Shown here: positions 44,851 through 53,015 of the stretch, piece after piece
Layout: each line of letters opens with the position of its first letter
How positions within the stretch are numbered: the first letter of the stretch is position 1
Source: an uncultured Lachnospiraceae bacterium
GTDB taxonomy: Bacteria > Bacillota > Clostridia > Lachnospirales > Lachnospiraceae
Direction of reading: 5' to 3'
Length of the DNA stretch: 64,000 nt
NCBI GenBank assembly: GCA_947177165.1
Contig: CAMWTP010000026.1
Coordinates: 1 to 64,000, forward strand
Translations under genes and position numbers: made by a program
Notes under the pieces: model-generated
Databases searched by the model: none
Seen by the model: the letters and a program-made list of their open reading frames with translations, nothing else
Told to the model about the DNA's origin: nothing

Positions 44851-45248
44851 GAAGAGAAAATCCGCGGCAGGTGGAGAATGTTGTGTATTTCATTGACACA
44901 GTTTTTCTTTTCCGGATTTAACACAGCAATCTACGCGATCATTCCTGACTGTGCGGAGTACGGACACAGTGGAAGACAGGGCTTCGCAACGACGGTTTTC
45001 AGTACGCTTTTATTTCACTGGGAAACAAGGTCGGGATGGCGCTGGGGACAGCTATGCTGGCAGGGCTCCTCGGAAAGTTCGGCTATGTGGCAGACCAGCA
45101 GCAGAATGATGCTGTCATTCTCGTCATGCGACAGGCATTTACCACCGTTCCGGGTGTGCTGTGGATTGTGACCGCTGTCGTGCTGTTTTTCTACCGGCTG
45201 AACAAGACAAGTTACAACAGGATTGTGGAGGAATTGAAAAAAAGATAA
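44851..45248 (+). pseudogene. C-terminal remnant of a GPH-type sugar:cation symporter
   Basis: The reading GRWRMLCISLTQFFFSGFNT, then AIYAIIPDCAEYG, matches the C-terminal third of glycoside-pentoside-hexuronide symporters. A frameshift near 44972 interrupts it; the restored frame gives WKTGLRNDGFQYAFISLGNK, VGMALGTAMLAGLLGKFGYV and PGVLWIVTAVVLFFY to the natural stop at 45248. The N-terminal two thirds are absent. Confidence 0.7.
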
Positions 45249-45261
45249 TTTAACAAAATGT

Positions 45262-45290
45262 TTGTTGTAAATGTCGCAATTGTATATTAT
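45262..45290 (+). promoter_or_regulatory. Promoter of the AI-2E-family gene
   Basis: TTGTTG (45262-45267) and TATTAT (45285-45290) are separated by 17 bases, about 65 bases before the start. Confidence 0.5.
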
Positions 45291-45356
45291 AGTGGATACA
45301 AGGCACGCTGGCAGCGGTGTGGTGTGTCTTGTACTAAATACGAGGAGGATTTCTGT

Positions 45357-46562
45357 ATGAAATCGGATAAAAAACGCTATCTGCAGATTGGACTTACGAT
45401 CTTTGCCAGTCTCGCAGCGGTTGTCGCATTTTACTTTATTGTTTTGCGGTATCAGGGGTTAAAGACTTATCTTGACATTGTTCTGCTCGCGCTGCAGCCG
45501 GTGATGGTGGGCATTGTGATCGCATATGTGCTCTGTCCCGTGGCAAGGTTTTTGGAGCGGCAGTTTCGCCGTGGAAAACGGCTTTCCCGCGCTGCACGTC
45601 CGCTCTCTGTGCTGTTTACCCTGATTTTTGCCATCGGTATATTGGGGCTGTTCTGCGCATTGATTCTGCCGCAGGTGGTAGACAGTATCAGAAGTCTGGT
45701 GGTAGATCTGCCCGGAATGCTGGAGGTTCAGCTTACAAGGCTCGAAAGTTATCTGGAAACGGACAGTGACGCGGCGGCTACAGCCATGCAGATGATTGCA
45801 TCTGTTGAGACGTTCCTGATGACATGGATCAAAGAAAACTTGTTTGCTGCAGTCTCCAATGTGGCAGTCAGTGTGTTGTCAATCGGCTCTGCGATTGTGA
45901 ATCTGGTGGTGTCTATTGTCGTGACCGTTTACCTGCTGCTGGACCGGGAGCGCTATCTGGGGCAGTGCAAGAAGCTGTTTTATGCGGTCAGTCGCAATAA
46001 GCGTTTCAACTGTGTTGTCATGGAGGTCGTACATCAGGCGGACCAGATTTTTAGTGGATTTATCTCAGGAAAGCTTTTGGATTCCCTGATTGTGGGGATT
46101 ATCTGTTTTGTATGCCTGACTGTTTTGAAGATGCCCTATGCGCTGCTGGTCAGTGTCATTGTGGGTGTGACCAATATTATCCCAATGTTCGGGCCTTTTA
46201 TCGGGGCGATACCGAGTGCATTTTTGATTCTGCTGGTTTCGCCGTCGAAGTGTATTATCTTTTTGATCTTTATTGTCATATTGCAGCAGCTGGACGGAAA
46301 TATCATCGGACCGCGTATCCTTGGAAATTCCACAGGGCTGTCGGCGCTCTATGTGACTGTGGCGATGCTGCTATTTGGGAAATTGATGGGATTTGTGGGA
46401 ATGATCGTCGGCGTGCCGCTGTTTGCCACACTTTACTACATTGTTAAGCGGCTGGCGGAATACTCCTTAAAACGGCAGGGAATGCCTGTGAGCACCGCAG
46501 AGTATGCGGGAACGGGTGGTGACGCGAAGGCGGAAGAAGAACAGGGCAGTGAGGCGGAATAG
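45357..46562 (+). CDS. AI-2E family transporter
   Basis: This membrane protein of 401 residues has about eight helices. Typical regions are VLLALQPVMVGIVIAYVLCP, DGNIIGPRILGNSTGLSALY and GFVGMIVGVPLFATLYYIVK. The family (UPF0118/YdiK-like) includes transporters linked to autoinducer-2 export and Na/H antiport, so the exact substrate is uncertain. GAGGAGG precedes the ATG at 45357. The last 123 bases are duplicated at 48984-49106, on the far side of the defence genes. Confidence 0.9.
   Translation: MKSDKKRYLQIGLTIFASLAAVVAFYFIVLRYQGLKTYLDIVLLALQPVMVGIVIAYVLCPVARFLERQFRRGKRLSRAARPLSVLFTLIFAIGILGLFCALILPQVVDSIRSLVVDLPGMLEVQLTRLESYLETDSDAAATAMQMIASVETFLMTWIKENLFAAVSNVAVSVLSIGSAIVNLVVSIVVTVYLLLDRERYLGQCKKLFYAVSRNKRFNCVVMEVVHQADQIFSGFISGKLLDSLIVGIICFVCLTVLKMPYALLVSVIVGVTNIIPMFGPFIGAIPSAFLILLVSPSKCIIFLIFIVILQQLDGNIIGPRILGNSTGLSALYVTVAMLLFGKLMGFVGMIVGVPLFATLYYIVKRLAEYSLKRQGMPVSTAEYAGTGGDAKAEEEQGSEAE
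46440..46562. repeat. Direct repeat copy 1 (3' end of the AI-2E-family gene)
   Basis: This copy codes for the natural C-terminus of the transporter from IVKRLAEYSLKRQG to the stop. It is about 93% identical to 48984-49106. The two differ by a few substitutions and one small compensated indel. Confidence 0.9.
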
Positions 46563-46587
46563 ATCACATTGTAAGAAGAATCATGGA

Positions 46588-46615
46588 GGGGTGTACATAT
46601 GTACACCCTTTTTTC
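46588..46615 (+). terminator. Terminator after the AI-2E-family gene
   Basis: GGGTGTAC and GTACACCC form a perfect stem around ATAT, followed by six T. No equivalent follows the second repeat copy. Confidence 0.9.
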
Positions 46616-46711
46616 GATATGGCGGGTCTGCCATCAGTCTGTGGTGAAGGTCCACAAAAAGCGTAGGTTCCGACATTATCTGGAAGCAATGGAAAGTGGT
46701 GAAAAAATCTC

Positions 46712-46739
46712 TTGTAATCAACAAAAATAACTGTATAAT
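46712..46739 (+). promoter_or_regulatory. Promoter of the rloA-rloB unit
   Basis: TTGTAA (46712-46717) and TATAAT (46734-46739) are separated by 16 bases. The start codon follows about 50 bases downstream. Confidence 0.5.
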
Positions 46740-46788
46740 TAAATATATGATACCATAAAATAGGAACAATCGGAGAAAAAACGGTGAG

Positions 46789-48147
46789 GTGACAGTTATG
46801 TTGATGAGATTTTCGATATCAAATTTTATGTCATTTGGATATAAGCCAAATCCTGAGGAATATCATCTTTATGCAGGACGTTCAGAACAGCATAAAGAGA
46901 GAATCATGAATTATAAGGAGCGAAAAGTACTAAAATTCTCTTCTATATATGGGGCGAATGCATCTGGCAAAACGAATTTAATAAGAGCCATAGATACGGG
47001 TAGAGATATCATTTCAAATACGATGGAGGATATTGACTGTCAGGACAAATTTTGCAAAAGTGATTCTTCAAATGCAGATCGTCCGACTTTGTTTGAGTAT
47101 GAATTTACAGTAGGAGAAAAGTGTTTTGCATATGGGTTTACGGTTAATTTGAAACACCGTCTGGTTTTTTCGGAATGGCTCTATGAGATGAAGTCTGCCG
47201 AAGAACATGTTATTTTTGAGCGGGTAGCAGAGAATGATGAGTACTATTTTGATGAAAAGCTATTTGCAGCAAAGGAAAACAGAGAGCAGTTTCATTTTTT
47301 TATAAAAGATGCAAATCGCATCCGTACTACTTTGTTGTTGTATGAAGTAAAAAGAAGAAAAATAGAAGAAGCGGATTTTGAAATTTTTAATAAGATATTT
47401 GATTGGTTTCGATATAAGTTGGTTGTGATTTACCCTGAGACGAAAATAGGTGCAAGTTATTTTTGGTTTGGCAGTGATAACAAAAAATTAGTAAATATCT
47501 TAAAATATTTGGACACAGGTATTACGGACTATGACATGCGGGTTATAAACGAAGCAGCATTTAAGGAATACTTTCCAGATGAGAGTTTGGCAGAAAAATT
47601 TTTGCGAAAACCGCGTTCTGATAATAGAACTCGTTCAAAAAGTATCCTGAATTTTGGGGAAACGCTCTTTGAATTGGACTATGACGAGACAGGAACAAAG
47701 AGAATTGCGAAATTAGTATTCCAGCATGGAACAGATGCGGGAAAGTATGAATATGGTGAGGAATCTGATGGAACGCAGCGGCTCATTGAATTGCTGGATG
47801 TGATATTAAATGATGATGAAGATAAAGTATTTGTAATTGATGAATTGGATCGCAGCCTTCATCCACAGATGACAATTAAATTTGTGGAGACCTTTCTCAA
47901 ATTTTCAGTCGGAAAGACAACGCAGTTAATTATTACAACGCATGAGTCAAATCTTATGGATTTGAGTATTTTGCGAAGAGATGAAATATGGTTTGCCGAA
48001 AAAGAACAGGATAACAATACAAGTCTATATACTTTGGAAAAGTTTAAGATCCGATATGACAAAGTAGTTTCTAAGGATTATCTCGCTGGGAGGTATGGTG
48101 CAGTCCCTGTGTTTAAGGACTTTGAGTACGTGTGGGGGAGAGAATAG
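46789..48147 (+). CDS. rloA: RloA/AbiLi-like AAA ATPase (putative phage defence)
   Basis: This SMC/OLD-like ATPase of 452 residues has an N-terminal RFSISNFMSFG strand and Walker A YGANASGKTNLIRAI (about residue 60). The C-terminal half has the signature region EESDGTQRLIELLDVIL, Walker B KVFVIDELDRSLHP and the H-loop IITTHESNLMDL. With RloB downstream it matches the RloAB/AbiL two-gene arrangement; AbiL is known as an abortive-infection system in Lactococcus. It starts at GTG (46789) or an ATG a few codons later; GGTGAGGTGA precedes it. Its A/T-rich codon use differs from the flanking transporter gene and suggests transfer. Confidence 0.85.
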   Translation: MTVMLMRFSISNFMSFGYKPNPEEYHLYAGRSEQHKERIMNYKERKVLKFSSIYGANASGKTNLIRAIDTGRDIISNTMEDIDCQDKFCKSDSSNADRPTLFEYEFTVGEKCFAYGFTVNLKHRLVFSEWLYEMKSAEEHVIFERVAENDEYYFDEKLFAAKENREQFHFFIKDANRIRTTLLLYEVKRRKIEEADFEIFNKIFDWFRYKLVVIYPETKIGASYFWFGSDNKKLVNILKYLDTGITDYDMRVINEAAFKEYFPDESLAEKFLRKPRSDNRTRSKSILNFGETLFELDYDETGTKRIAKLVFQHGTDAGKYEYGEESDGTQRLIELLDVILNDDEDKVFVIDELDRSLHPQMTIKFVETFLKFSVGKTTQLIITTHESNLMDLSILRRDEIWFAEKEQDNNTSLYTLEKFKIRYDKVVSKDYLAGRYGAVPVFKDFEYVWGRE

Positions 48148-48908
48148 AATTGGAGAGATTGAACTTAAGAACGCCCAAGGCATTTGATTATGCGGACGAG
48201 GCGGAAACACTGCAGCCGAGAATTCGTTTTTACTGTATTTCGGAGGGGGCGACAGAGGAGTCATATTTCTTTGGTGTCAGAAATAATAAGACGGAATTAA
48301 ACATAAAAAATGATGTTTATATTCAGGTAATAGAAAAGCAAAAAGGGCAGGAGACCTTGAGCCATCCCCTGCAGTTGCTAAATGCTTGCCTGTTTCAGAT
48401 GGGGCATATTGATCAGAATGGAAATCCTGTTTCGGAAAATGAATGGACGGAAAATTGCAAGTGGGATAATTTTGATGCGGAGATAGATCATGTGTGTATT
48501 ATTTTTGACAGGGATTACAGAAATCTTGAGAAATCAATGGATGAAATATTTGAATTATGTGATAAGCATGGAATCAGAGCAGTGATGTCCAATCCCAATT
48601 TTGAGTTATGGCTGTTAATGCATTTTTCAAATATACAACAATATGATGCAAAGATGCTTCTTGAAAATAAAAAGAATTTGCGTCACCAATTGGTCGAGGA
48701 TGCATCAGTGAATAAAAAATTTCTTGAGATATTAGTGTCAAAGAATCTGGATGGATATTCAAAAGGAAGCAAATTAAAATTTGAAAAACTTCTTCCTTTA
48801 ATAGATACCGCGATTGCACAGGCAAAGTTATATTGTGAGGATTCAAGAAGTTTGGCTGTTGAATTAGGAACTTCAGTAGGAAAATTGATAGAAGAAATGA
48901 GATTGTAG
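48132..48908 (+). CDS. rloB: RloB/AbiLii-like protein (putative effector nuclease)
   Basis: This protein of 258 residues has the RloB pattern: RIRFYCISEGATEESYFFG (conserved Glu), then the acidic HVCIIFDRDYRN and SNPNFELWLLMHF. The Glu plus Asp-x-Asp layout suggests a TOPRIM-like active site, so RNase or DNase action is a reasonable inference, not shown. The start is uncertain: GTG at 48132 overlaps rloA, while TTG at 48150 has GGGGGAG 9 bases upstream. Overlap with rloA implies joint translation and function. Confidence 0.85.
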   Translation: MGERIELERLNLRTPKAFDYADEAETLQPRIRFYCISEGATEESYFFGVRNNKTELNIKNDVYIQVIEKQKGQETLSHPLQLLNACLFQMGHIDQNGNPVSENEWTENCKWDNFDAEIDHVCIIFDRDYRNLEKSMDEIFELCDKHGIRAVMSNPNFELWLLMHFSNIQQYDAKMLLENKKNLRHQLVEDASVNKKFLEILVSKNLDGYSKGSKLKFEKLLPLIDTAIAQAKLYCEDSRSLAVELGTSVGKLIEEMRL

Positions 48909-48983
48909 AGGAGGTTTGCGGGGGTGTATGTTTGAATAATGCGTTAGCACTAATAATGTAAGGCTCTTGTCGATAGTAAATAT

Positions 48984-49106
48984 ATTGTTAAGCGGCTGGC
49001 GGAATACTCCTTAAAACGGCAGGGGATGCCTGTGAGCACCGCAGAGTGTGCGGGAACGGGGAGAACGCGAAGGCGGAAGAAGAACAGGGCAGTGAGGACC
49101 GGATAG
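48984..49106. repeat. Direct repeat copy 2 (duplicated 3' end of the AI-2E-family gene)
   Basis: This copy lies 75 bases after rloB and repeats the last 123 bases of the transporter gene (ATTGTTAAGCGGCTGGCG to TAG) without the upstream part. It marks the right border of a 2.5-kb block that holds the terminator, rloA and rloB. Confidence 0.9.
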
Positions 49107-49126
49107 AGGATGCCATGGGGAGAATA

Positions 49127-49723
49127 TCAATCAGTGTTATAGGTGCAATTCTCCAAGAAGCCGGTTAATATGGCTTCTAAATCTTCTGTAAAATCCTCCT
49201 GGCCTGTCAGCTCTGCGCATACTGCGAGTCTGTCATGGACAGCAAATGCTGACACACCGCGGGCATAGGGACTATTTTCGTTTTTGAAGGTGTATGTGAT
49301 CATCAGATAAGTCTGTCCATTGCAGGTGATTTCTTCCTCGTCTGAAATTTCATAGTTCGATTTTCCTCTGTCAAGCCACGCGTCCATGTTCTCCTGCGCT
49401 TTTTCGCTGTTGGTAAATTCCTCCAGCAGCAGATAGAGCTGGGCGTCGTACAGTTCTGCGGTATCGCTGTCGCTGTTTTCATAAGGCTCTGTATCGCCGA
49501 TTCTCCATGATGCATAGTACAGTCCGTCGCCAGCCAGCGCCTCTTTGTAGTCGCAGAGGATAAGGCTTTCGTTCGTATTGTTGACGGCAAGGTGTCTGCC
49601 AATCTCCAGATATGCTTTGTTTTCAATGGGCTCTTCCTCCAAAAGGGAAGATGTCAGCGAACAGCCTGTGAGCATCAGCGTCATACTGATAAAGCATAGA
49701 ATGTATTTTATGTATGGTTTCAT
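49127..49723 (-). CDS. Hypothetical lipoprotein
   Basis: This protein of 198 residues has a lipoprotein signal ending MTLMLTGC. The mature part is acidic and soluble (NKAYLEIGRHLAVNN, GLYYASWRIGDTEPY, QTYLMITYTFKNENSPYARG). No family was recognised. It may be in one unit with the membrane protein upstream (96-base gap). Its function is unknown. Confidence 0.72.
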   Translation of the reverse strand: MKPYIKYILCFISMTLMLTGCSLTSSLLEEEPIENKAYLEIGRHLAVNNTNESLILCDYKEALAGDGLYYASWRIGDTEPYENSDSDTAELYDAQLYLLLEEFTNSEKAQENMDAWLDRGKSNYEISDEEEITCNGQTYLMITYTFKNENSPYARGVSAFAVHDRLAVCAELTGQEDFTEDLEAILTGFLENCTYNTD

Positions 49724-49819
49724 AAATGATATCTCCGTTTTCTGATTTAGTTCGTCTCTTGTTTCCCCGCTGGGCGTATCCGGCAGGGGAACAAGTTTTG
49801 GTGAGCATGTGGCAGTTTC

Positions 49820-50566
49820 TCATCTGCTGCTGATCAAATCCCACAGCGCACTGCACTGTTCCGCATTGTCTGTTGCGGCATCTGTATAGAAGCATCGTCT
49901 TCCGATATAAAGTCCTGAGAGCAGTTCCTGACTGCTTCCGGTTATGCTCTCGCCGAATATGCTGATGGAGTAGGAGCCCAGATCTAGTCCGGAAAGCACA
50001 GGGCAGTCTGACCATAAGAGAACCTTGTCGTCAGCAGAATAATCCGCTTTGTCAGGGCAGCTTCCGTCAGGACAGGCGAGAAGCTGCTGTTCGCGCTGGA
50101 ATCGTTCTGGATCGTCCATCAGGAAAAAGTAGCTTTCGCAGTCGGAAATGTCGCCGATTAAAGTGATTTCGGAAGCGGTACTGTAATAAACGGCGTCGGC
50201 ATTCTGGCTGTTTTGGGCATACTGGTGAATCTGGACGACCACTTTTCCGTCCCCGTTAAAGTCACCGCCTATGGAGGCAAAAGCGTTTTCCAGGGCGGTG
50301 ATCGTGTCCTGCGGGAGTGCATTTTCGCCGACATAGGCAACCTGGAAATCAGGAGAGGGCTGCCAGAGTCCCAGCGCATTTCCGGCCAAATCGCAGATAA
50401 TTCCGAACAGTATCACACCGCCGACTACATACCACTTATAGTAATGCCACCAGTTTTTGCGCTTTTCCGCTTTGCTGGGATTTCTGTATTTTTCTGACTG
50501 TAGAATGTCTATGAGCTTTTCGGCGTTTCCCGTTTTCTCCAAATCATCTATATTTCCAATACGCAT
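49820..50566 (-). CDS. Hypothetical single-pass membrane protein
   Basis: This protein of 248 residues has a charged cytoplasmic N-terminus (about 45 residues, RNPSKAEKRKNWWHYYKWY), one helix (VVGGVILFGIICDLAGNALG) and an outer domain of about 175 residues with DGKVVVQIHQYAQNSQNADA. Proteins of this layout are common in Lachnospiraceae without assigned function. GGAGGAG, within the 3' end of the lacI gene, is its ribosome binding site, so it is likely coupled to that regulator. Confidence 0.7.
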   Translation of the reverse strand: MRIGNIDDLEKTGNAEKLIDILQSEKYRNPSKAEKRKNWWHYYKWYVVGGVILFGIICDLAGNALGLWQPSPDFQVAYVGENALPQDTITALENAFASIGGDFNGDGKVVVQIHQYAQNSQNADAVYYSTASEITLIGDISDCESYFFLMDDPERFQREQQLLACPDGSCPDKADYSADDKVLLWSDCPVLSGLDLGSYSISIFGESITGSSQELLSGLYIGRRCFYTDAATDNAEQCSALWDLISSR

Positions 50567-50572
50567 GCTGCA

Positions 50573-51592
50573 TCACTCCTCCGCATAGTTTTGGCTGCCC
50601 CTTTTTTCGGATGTCGTTCCCCCGTATGCGTAAGTGACTGGCAGGCAGACAAGCTGAGGGATTGCGGTTACGTTTTCCCGCAGAAGAAGTTCAACGCACA
50701 TTTCTGCGATTTCCGGCAGCGGCTGTACAATGGTGGAACACACGTAATCTTTGTTTCCAAAAAAGCGTGTACCGTCAAAACCGATGACCTGCACGTCTTC
50801 CGGGACCCTTTGATTCAGGCGCTTTAAGGTCTGTATGACGGAGAAGGCGAGACTGTCCGTCACGCAGAAGATTCCGTCAAAGGATAGTTTTCCGTCATGG
50901 ATATGTTCCACAAGAAACCGCTCGAATTCTTCGTAAGGCTCGCCGTCATTGAGGATTTTCATTTCATAAGAAAGTCCGCGGGAAAGACAGCCGTTTTCAA
51001 AGCCTGCCTTTCGTTTGTTGGGTTCATTGGTCAGGGAAGATCCGATCCGCAGAAAGGCGACATGTTTACAGCCAAAGTCTGCTAATTTTTCGGCGGCGAG
51101 CTGTCCGCCGGCAAAATTATCGCTGGCCACACATGGTATATTTGCACCCATGGAACGGTCAATTGCCACAAACGGTGTGTTTTCTTCTATGACCAGGTTT
51201 GGATTGTAGGTCAGGCCGATGATGCCGTCCACTTTGTTTTGCTGCGCCATCGTGACGTATTCCTGCTCCTGGGCCGAATCAAAGTCAGTGGAGCAGAGCA
51301 GCATGCGGTATTTCCGCTTCAGGAGTGCAGTGTTGATATGGTAAGCCAGCGCGGAAAAAAAGGGTTCTACGGTGTTTGGTATCAATAATGCGATCGTATA
51401 GGTTTTGCTCGCCTTGAGTCCTTGTGCATAGCTGTTGACCTGATAATTCAGTTTCTGAATAGCGTCCTCCACACGAACCTTATAGGAATCGCCTACGGGC
51501 AGTCCGTTGACAACCTTGGACACTGTGCCAAGGGCAACGCCGGCCTCGCGGGCAACATCTTTCATTGTGGGGGCAGAAGATTCTTTTTTCAT
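50573..51592 (-). CDS. LacI family regulator of the fructan locus
   Basis: This protein of 339 residues has the LacI helix-turn-helix (TMKDVAREAGVALGTVSKVV, hinge NSYAQGLKASKTYT) and a sensor domain with VDGIIGLTYNP and IQVIGFDG-like VQVIGFDGTRFF. It is divergent from the ABC importer for fructans. Several TTTCATGAAA-type palindromes lie between the two genes and before the secreted GH32, and are its probable operators. The inducer is likely sucrose, kestose or fructo-oligosaccharide. Confidence 0.9.
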   Translation of the reverse strand: MKKESSAPTMKDVAREAGVALGTVSKVVNGLPVGDSYKVRVEDAIQKLNYQVNSYAQGLKASKTYTIALLIPNTVEPFFSALAYHINTALLKRKYRMLLCSTDFDSAQEQEYVTMAQQNKVDGIIGLTYNPNLVIEENTPFVAIDRSMGANIPCVASDNFAGGQLAAEKLADFGCKHVAFLRIGSSLTNEPNKRKAGFENGCLSRGLSYEMKILNDGEPYEEFERFLVEHIHDGKLSFDGIFCVTDSLAFSVIQTLKRLNQRVPEDVQVIGFDGTRFFGNKDYVCSTIVQPLPEIAEMCVELLLRENVTAIPQLVCLPVTYAYGGTTSEKRGSQNYAEE

Positions 51593-51707
51593 ATAAGTCC
51601 CCTTTCCTATATTTATAGAAGCACAAATGGTTGTCCGCAGTGAAAGTGAATATGAAAAAGCGGTTCACCATCTCTTTTGTTCTGTTTTCCATTATAATTC
51701 ATATGAA

Positions 51708-51758
51708 ATGATTTGTAAAGAGATTTTGTGACTAAAAATTCATGAAACATTTCATGAA
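51708..51758. promoter_or_regulatory. LacI operator cluster near the regulator gene
   Basis: TTCATATGAA (51708-51717) is a perfect palindrome. Further on, CATGAAA-CA-TTTCATG (51741-51756) is a perfect inverted repeat with a 2-base centre. The site lies upstream of the regulator and could provide self-control. Confidence 0.55.
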
Positions 51759-51852
51759 CAAAAGATAGTTGAATATATAGACAAAATGAACAACTAAAAC
51801 TGTTAAAAACAGCTAAATGCATAAAAGTAGCTATGAAAATGTGAAAATTCTA

Positions 51853-51881
51853 TTGACTTAAAATAAAGAAAATGGTATTGT
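51853..51881 (+). promoter_or_regulatory. Promoter of the fructan ABC importer
   Basis: TTGACT (51853-51858) and TATTGT (51876-51881) are separated by 17 bases. Confidence 0.55.
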
Positions 51882-51903
51882 ATCAATAGCAGAAGAAATA
51901 ACG

Positions 51904-51979
51904 TTTCATGAAAATAGCGGATATATATGAAATTTCAAATCAAGTTATTTCATAAAATATTTTAAAATTTTCATGAAAA
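51904..51979. promoter_or_regulatory. Operators downstream of the importer promoter
   Basis: TTTCATGAAA (51904-51913), TGAAATTTCA (51928-51937) and TTTTCATGAAAA (51968-51979) are perfect palindromes within 100 bases after the -10 box. They are placed to block initiation or elongation. Confidence 0.6.
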
Positions 51980-52036
51980 AGACAAGGTATTAAATTTGCT
52001 TATTTACAATGTTCACAAAAAGAAAGGAGAGAGAAT

Positions 52037-53005
52037 ATGAGTAAAAAGCCGATTGCTGAGAATCAGGCTGCAGCAGTGTCCGTTGCTGTGAAACCAACAG
52101 TAACGATGGGAAAATCGTTGAAAAAACGGATACTGGACAACTGGCAGCTGTATGCAATGCTTTTGGTGCCTGTAGTGTTGACTGTGATTTACAAGTACAT
52201 ACCGATGTATGGTATCCAGATTGCATTCAGGGATTACAAAGCCAGCCGCGGTATGTGGGGGAGTGAATGGGTTGGACTGGAATGGTTTGAACGGTTTTTC
52301 ACAGCGCCGACATGCGGGCGTATGATTAAGAATACGATATTGCTGAGCTTCTTTAGTTTGTTGTGGAGCTTTCCGATTCCGATTATTCTGGCGCTGATGC
52401 TGAACCAGCTGAGATTCCAGCGTTTTAAGAGACTGACGCAGACGGTGCTCTACGCGCCGCACTTTATTTCTACCATGGTTATCTGTGGTATGATCCGTAT
52501 TTTTTTAAGTCCTTCAGGCGGTTTAATCAACCTGATCGCAGGAACTTCCATTGATTTCCTGACAGAAGCTTCCGCGTTCCGCACGATTTACATAGCTTCC
52601 GGTATCTGGCAGGATGCAGGCTGGGGAGTCATTGTATACATGGCTACGCTGGCAAATGTGGACACTTCTCTGTATGAGGCGGCAAAGGTGGACGGTGCAT
52701 CGATGTTCCAGCGGATTCTCCATATCGATATACCGGAGCTGACTTCTATCATGGTGCTGAATCTCATTATGAGCGCGGGCGGTCTGATGAATGTCGGATT
52801 TGAGAAGGTATGGCTGCTGCAGACAGATCTGAACAAGGCGACAAGTGATGTCATTGCGGTATATGTTTACCAGCAGGGTATTGAAAATGCCAAGTACAGT
52901 TATTCTACGGCGGTAGGTCTGTTCAATACAGCGGTGAATATTGTTCTGTTGATTGTGGTCAACAAGATCGCAGGCAAGATATCTGAAGACACGAGTTTTG
53001 TGTAG
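52037..53005 (+). CDS. ABC transporter permease, LplB type
   Basis: This permease of 322 residues has six predicted helices after a short cytoplasmic N-terminus. YIPMYGIQIAFRDYKASRG and the EAA loop LYEAAKVDGASMFQRILHID are typical of the LplB/YtcP group that handles oligosaccharides. AAAGGAG precedes the ATG. It is the first gene of the fructan operon and works with the next permease and the large binding protein. The upstream region carries several LacI operators. Confidence 0.9.
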   Translation: MSKKPIAENQAAAVSVAVKPTVTMGKSLKKRILDNWQLYAMLLVPVVLTVIYKYIPMYGIQIAFRDYKASRGMWGSEWVGLEWFERFFTAPTCGRMIKNTILLSFFSLLWSFPIPIILALMLNQLRFQRFKRLTQTVLYAPHFISTMVICGMIRIFLSPSGGLINLIAGTSIDFLTEASAFRTIYIASGIWQDAGWGVIVYMATLANVDTSLYEAAKVDGASMFQRILHIDIPELTSIMVLNLIMSAGGLMNVGFEKVWLLQTDLNKATSDVIAVYVYQQGIENAKYSYSTAVGLFNTAVNIVLLIVVNKIAGKISEDTSFV

Positions 53006-53015
53006 GAGGTGTGGT

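Noticed and set aside
44722..45171. Continuous 149-codon frame joining ROK and symporter pieces as a possible new fusion protein
   Set aside because: Its first part is only the N-terminal strand pair of a ROK protein, its second is a mid-to-C-terminal symporter piece, and after 44972 it leaves the symporter frame, so it is a product of deletions.
48984..49106. att sites of an integrase-driven element
   Set aside because: The repeats resemble an insertion into a gene 3' end, but no integrase is present between them, so calling them att sites is not supported.
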